Shown here piece after piece: positions 60,032 to 64,000 of a stretch of 64,000 nucleotides of DNA (positions are counted from its first letter, which is position 1; each line of letters opens with the position of its first letter). Both the position numbers and the translations under genes were made by a program. The notes beneath the pieces are model-generated. The model searched no databases. It saw only the letters and a program-made list of their open reading frames with translations, and was not told the DNA's origin. Source of the stretch: Prevotella sp. E9-3 (GTDB lineage Bacteria; Bacteroidota; Bacteroidia; Bacteroidales; Bacteroidaceae); contig NZ_CP091786.1 of the NCBI RefSeq assembly GCF_022024015.1, forward strand, positions 868,001 to 932,000. Direction: 5' to 3'.

Positions 60032-61690
60032 ATGGCAAAACTATTTGTAATAGCCATAGGCGGAACAGGCATGCGATGCTTGGAGTCGTTTGTTCACCTG
60101 TGTGCCATTGGCATGTTCGATAATCATGAAGTTGATATCCTTACACTTGATACTGACCAAAGTAATGGTAATAAGGGTAGGGTAGAAGAACTCATTGATA
60201 TATATAATAAGGTGAAGTCGAATGATGAGACGAATATTGACGGAGGTACTATTAACCGTGATACATTCTTCTCAGCTAAACTGAACCTCTATAAGTTCTA
60301 TACCAACTATGGAGACCAAAGCCGTAAATCGTTCAAGGTGCTTTCACATACAAGCAACAACGAGACGAAGGGTGAGAATAAGGATATTTCCGATTTGTTC
60401 TATGATGAGGCTACCGTTCAGGAATTTGAATTGGATCATGGCTATCGCGCTCAGACCCATTTGGGATCGATGCTGATGTATCACGGAATAATAGAGGCTG
60501 CCCGTAATGCAAAACAAAAAGGTGATAATGCTGAAATACAGGATCGCAACCTGAAGAGTTTCCTTGAGAAACTGCAGGAAGCCCAGGGCGATGCCCGTGT
60601 GTTCGTGTTTGGCTCTGTATTTGGCGGAACAGGTGCTTCAAGTATTCCCGTAATTCCTGTTGCCCTGCGTGATGCAGCCGAGATATTGACCGATGGCCAT
60701 ACACTCGATCTTACAAACGTGAAGTTTGGCGCAACATTGCTCACCAACTATTTCTCGTTCAATTCACCAAACTCACAGTATAAGGCATCGCAGAAGGTAG
60801 TGGCCGACTCAAACAATTTTGCATTGAATAGTCAGGCTGCTATGCAGTTCTATCAGGAAGATCCTACGGTTCGTTCTACTTATAAGCGCTTCTATCATAT
60901 CGGTTGGCCATTGCCAAAATTTGATGTAGGTAGTAAGGGCGATACCATCACGGGCGGACAGGAACAGAAAAATGCCTGTCATGTGGTTGAGTTGATGTGT
61001 GCCTGCGCTGCTTATGACTTCTTTACTGTTGATGATGCTGAATTGGATCGTAAGGAAGCTGCTTATTATTATCGTTCTATTGGTGATGAGGGTGGTGTAC
61101 TCACATTCCAGGGTAATGACTTCCTTACCAATGGCGTGCTGTTTGAGAATAAACTTGGTGCATTCTTCACATTCGCACACATGGTTCTCTCACAGAGTGA
61201 AGCTGCCTGGTCGGATGATGCTATTCCAACAATCGGCACACATGGATTTATTGCCAAATTTGCTACGCAGAATATTCACGACTATGATGGCATAAGCCTG
61301 AACCAGTGCAAGGAGATCAACGACTATCTGCGCCTCTTTGGATATAAGTTTGATAAAGAAAACAACATGATTAAGGGATGGATTTATCAGATTTACAACT
61401 CTGTGAAACCTGGCCGCTTCCTCTTTAATGAAACAGCTTTCAAGGAACTGCGTCAAGATATGAAGAGTATCAGCTGTGGTCAGTTGTTTATCGACCCCAA
61501 TCATAACTGGAGTAAGATTTCAGGTCTGATTAGTAAGAGCGATAACTCGGTAGATGAATTGATCAAGACTCTTACTGACGAGAAATCAAAGCCTCGTGTG
61601 GCCGACCAGTTGGTAAATACTACTAAAGAGAAGTTCTTGGCTCATATCTACAACGCCATCACTATCAATCAAAAGTTTGAACTCAAATAA
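60032..61690 (+). CDS. Tubulin/FtsZ-like GTPase
   Basis: The 552-residue protein starts MAKLFVIAIGGTGMRCLESF, a Rossmann strand followed by a GGTG loop as in the tubulin-like (Tubulin_2/FtsZl) families. The tubulin signature loop appears as FVFGSVFGGTGASSIPVIPV at residues 191-210 (GGTG at 198-201). The LTLDTDQSNGNKGR segment after the first strand corresponds to the nucleotide-contacting second strand. It is longer than FtsZ and lacks the FtsZ C-terminal tail. FtsZ-like families of this kind have been proposed to remodel membranes. The gene lies 12 bp upstream of the ATPase gene, so the two proteins are likely partners. Confidence 0.85.
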   Translation: MAKLFVIAIGGTGMRCLESFVHLCAIGMFDNHEVDILTLDTDQSNGNKGRVEELIDIYNKVKSNDETNIDGGTINRDTFFSAKLNLYKFYTNYGDQSRKSFKVLSHTSNNETKGENKDISDLFYDEATVQEFELDHGYRAQTHLGSMLMYHGIIEAARNAKQKGDNAEIQDRNLKSFLEKLQEAQGDARVFVFGSVFGGTGASSIPVIPVALRDAAEILTDGHTLDLTNVKFGATLLTNYFSFNSPNSQYKASQKVVADSNNFALNSQAAMQFYQEDPTVRSTYKRFYHIGWPLPKFDVGSKGDTITGGQEQKNACHVVELMCACAAYDFFTVDDAELDRKEAAYYYRSIGDEGGVLTFQGNDFLTNGVLFENKLGAFFTFAHMVLSQSEAAWSDDAIPTIGTHGFIAKFATQNIHDYDGISLNQCKEINDYLRLFGYKFDKENNMIKGWIYQIYNSVKPGRFLFNETAFKELRQDMKSISCGQLFIDPNHNWSKISGLISKSDNSVDELIKTLTDEKSKPRVADQLVNTTKEKFLAHIYNAITINQKFELK

Positions 61691-61702
61691 AGAAGACGCA
61701 AT

Positions 61703-64000
61703 ATGGCAGAATATAAACCATTAGTAATAGAAGTCGAACCGAAAAGCATGCCTGCCGGCGTGCAGACCAAATGGCAGGACTTTACGGCACATATGCCGAT
61801 CTTTACACGCGATATCATTACGCCGGCCATCAGTCTGGAATCGGGCGATGTGAATGCCATTGTTTCAGGCGTGCCCACAGCCTATGCACGTGCCAACCTC
61901 TTCAACCTTGCTATGAACTATGGCAAAGGAAACAATGAGGGAGCTCTAAACCTGAATGCTTATTATGCACAACTGGCCAGTGAGTGGCGTGGTTTCATTG
62001 CATGTATTGCTCTTGATCATCAGCGTATTGAGGTGGAGCGCGTGAAACTGGCTTATAGCGATGGCAAAGATTTTAAGGAAACAGCTAATATTTATGAGCC
62101 AAAGGGCGCCTTTGGTAATATGCTCTTTGACCGTAAAGTGCTTTGGAGTGACCTTGAAGCCCAAGGACCTGAGCGTGGCATTCCTTTTATCGATGTTATC
62201 AAGTACGACGGTAAGGTTGTTGGTGCTACTTCACCAGATAGCCTGTTGTTTACTTCCGTTTCTTATAAGGTGCAGCCTGGTAAGGAACGTCCGTTCGTAG
62301 ATTTTGCTTCAGGGCGTTTCATTGATCCGTTGAAGAACGATATGGTGGCTCATCAGACTTTGTCACTATATGCTTATGTACGTCATCTCATAGATAATAT
62401 AGATAAATTGTCTGCTTATTATGACGGACTGAAATCGCCTCTAGGTCGTGATCTGAAGCCGAACTATTCAAATTTGGTAAGCGTTCTGGAGTCATGGAGT
62501 ACCGAAATTGCCAAGTATGCCGAAGAACGTGGCTATAAACTGGAAACTGCAGCAATTCCTCAGGTCGAGACTTTCAAGAAGCCATTCTCGTTGGCATTCA
62601 ATTTCAAGAACCAACTCTATGGTATCAACGGTACCATCGTTACAGAATATCGTGATGGCGCTATTGAGTTTAATCCTAAGGAGTTGATGTTGCCAAGTGA
62701 TGCCGAGATAGCACGACTGATTATTCAGGGAGCTATGAAAGAAGGCGTTGACCGTACGTCTAAACTGCCTGTCTATGTGATGCCGGCAGAAAAGAAAGAC
62801 CGTACAGGTGCTGTGACCGGTACTGCATATTTTGCCCTTCCATTGAGCACATTGGGCGTTAGCGTTTTTGGTGATAATATCGGCGCATTGGTGGGACAGG
62901 CTTCAACAGGATCTGCTATTAAATCGCAGATGAAGGCTGTGTATTTTGAAGATAGTGAATACAATAATCTGGAGGTGAAACTTACTCTGCAGGTAGAAGA
63001 CGGAACTACACAGGAAATTCCAGTCGTTTATACTGTTAAAGGAGTGATCCGTAATGCAGATATCATTATCTGGCCAAATTTCATTTCGAAGCATTGGAAC
63101 CGTTACTATCTCTATTCTGAGATGCCTCATTATACTTTCTCACAGGACTTCCCCTTCCGTGCCGTTCCTTTTGTAGGTGATAAGGATAATGAGTTCAGTA
63201 TCATTACTGAGGATGATGAAACACCGCTCTATTTGGCAAAGGCTAATAAAGCTCAGAGTAACGAAACGAAGAATGTGAAGGTAAATCTTCATATTGAATC
63301 AAACGATAAGACAGCTGGTAATAAGTATAAGTACGAGATTTATGAGTCTAACCAACCTTATAAAGGCTTGAAACTGACAACATCGAACGATAAGCATGCC
63401 GGCTTCCTAATTGTTCGCTACGATGTAAATATCAATTCAGAGTATCCCCATATTGTTACTGAGGAACCTCGGAACAAGGTACGTGTGGGTGTTGACTTTG
63501 GTAGTACAAACACCTCAGTGGCTTTCTGCAACAGCAATACAGGAGAAGTGTCGGGCTTGCAGTTTAAAAACCGTCGTGTGTCACTTCTTAGTATTGGCGA
63601 TGATGAAAACGGCGTGGCAGACGAGAAGCATCTGTTGTTCTTCCAGTCGAATCCCATCCGTTCAAATGCTATTAAGAGTGTGCTGACACTTCACGATCCC
63701 AACCGATTGTCAATGACCAACGGGGCATTGCTCACTACAGAATTGCGTCAGGTTGTTAAGGGCGGATTCCCGTGCTTCAGCAGTAACTTGCCTATTGCTT
63801 CGGTAACTGAGAAACTAATCCAGTTGAACTGTGCTAAGTGTGGCCCTGTGAATCAGGTGCACAATATGAAGTGGGTTGATGATGATATTGATAAAGCATA
63901 TAAGGTAGCTTTCTTGTCGTCGTTAATGCAGCAAGTATATGCTGAACTCTTTGATCGTAATGAACGCTTCTATCCTGAATGTGTTATTTGGTCATTCCCG
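61703..64000 (+). CDS. Actin/Hsp70-fold ATPase with large N-terminal region (partial, 3' end outside window)
   Basis: The frame from ATG at 61703 is open for 766 codons to the end of the window. Residues 1-590 are unlike known domains (MAEYKPLVIEVEPKSMPAGV ...), with several beta-rich stretches. At residue 595 VGVDFGSTNTSVAF begins, the phosphate-1 motif of the ASKHA (actin, Hsp70, sugar kinase) fold, with Asp598 and the GSTNT loop. Only the first part of that domain is in the window, so the phosphate-2 and adenosine motifs cannot be checked. It follows the tubulin-like gene by 12 bp. It could be a cytomotive actin relative or an Hsp70-like chaperone. Confidence 0.85.
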   Translation, partial: MAEYKPLVIEVEPKSMPAGVQTKWQDFTAHMPIFTRDIITPAISLESGDVNAIVSGVPTAYARANLFNLAMNYGKGNNEGALNLNAYYAQLASEWRGFIACIALDHQRIEVERVKLAYSDGKDFKETANIYEPKGAFGNMLFDRKVLWSDLEAQGPERGIPFIDVIKYDGKVVGATSPDSLLFTSVSYKVQPGKERPFVDFASGRFIDPLKNDMVAHQTLSLYAYVRHLIDNIDKLSAYYDGLKSPLGRDLKPNYSNLVSVLESWSTEIAKYAEERGYKLETAAIPQVETFKKPFSLAFNFKNQLYGINGTIVTEYRDGAIEFNPKELMLPSDAEIARLIIQGAMKEGVDRTSKLPVYVMPAEKKDRTGAVTGTAYFALPLSTLGVSVFGDNIGALVGQASTGSAIKSQMKAVYFEDSEYNNLEVKLTLQVEDGTTQEIPVVYTVKGVIRNADIIIWPNFISKHWNRYYLYSEMPHYTFSQDFPFRAVPFVGDKDNEFSIITEDDETPLYLAKANKAQSNETKNVKVNLHIESNDKTAGNKYKYEIYESNQPYKGLKLTTSNDKHAGFLIVRYDVNINSEYPHIVTEEPRNKVRVGVDFGSTNTSVAFCNSNTGEVSGLQFKNRRVSLLSIGDDENGVADEKHLLFFQSNPIRSNAIKSVLTLHDPNRLSMTNGALLTTELRQVVKGGFPCFSSNLPIASVTEKLIQLNCAKCGPVNQVHNMKWVDDDIDKAYKVAFLSSLMQQVYAELFDRNERFYPECVIWSFP

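Noticed and set aside
60032..61690. FtsZ itself
   Set aside because: The protein is longer, diverged, lacks the C-terminal FtsA/ZipA-binding tail and is not near division genes.

Overview
The window comes from a Bacteroidales bacterium, most likely a Prevotella-type (Prevotellaceae) gut or rumen species. The evidence is the 16S rRNA gene, SusC/SusD outer-membrane proteins, promoters with the Bacteroidetes -7 box TAnnTTTG, BspA-like leucine-rich-repeat proteins, and short C-terminal tails of the LQGxRV...GIYIxNGKKVVVK type.

Layout. (1) 1-7.4 kb: the start of a GH3-type adenylating enzyme, a very large secreted glycosidase (GH106-like), then small accessory genes: a possible small RNA, a 30-residue peptide, and a DUF4160/DUF2442 pair with a WG-repeat-like protein. 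(2) 8-33.1 kb: a large starch/maltodextrin utilisation locus. A leftward block carries susC, susD, SusE- and SusF-like lipoproteins, two secreted GH13 amylases with starch-binding modules and a three-repeat secreted protein. A rightward block carries a LacI-family regulator, a maltose-type MFS transporter and malQ, then susB (GH97). A pullulanase and a SusA-like neopullulanase follow, divergent from a secreted EEP-family phosphohydrolase. LacI-type operators sit 64-66 bp from the -7 boxes of four promoters in this locus, so one regulator probably controls it. (3) 33.1-39.1 kb: repeat-rich spacer and a complete rRNA operon (16S, tRNA-Ile, tRNA-Ala, 23S, 5S). (4) 39.2-47.1 kb: housekeeping genes: DUF2461, low-molecular-weight phosphatase, sensor kinase, DUF177-rpmF-fabH-era, a sugar nucleotidyltransferase, guaA. 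Several carry heptamer repeat arrays, two of them inside reading frames. (5) 47.1-55.8 kb: a BspA-like LRR protein, an AlbA_2/RecG-like gene interrupted by one stop codon, and a 1558-residue secreted C10 cysteine peptidase with calcium-loop, LRR and MBG modules. (6) 55.9-64 kb: a SulP anion transporter and, divergent from it, an operon that joins two lipoproteins, a three-helix membrane protein, a tubulin/FtsZ-like GTPase and an actin/Hsp70-fold ATPase, the last cut by the window end.

The strongest candidates for something undescribed are the operon in region 6, which pairs a tubulin-like and an actin-like NTPase behind lipoproteins, and a family of 75-bp intergenic modules made of three palindromes spaced exactly 21 bp (two helical turns).
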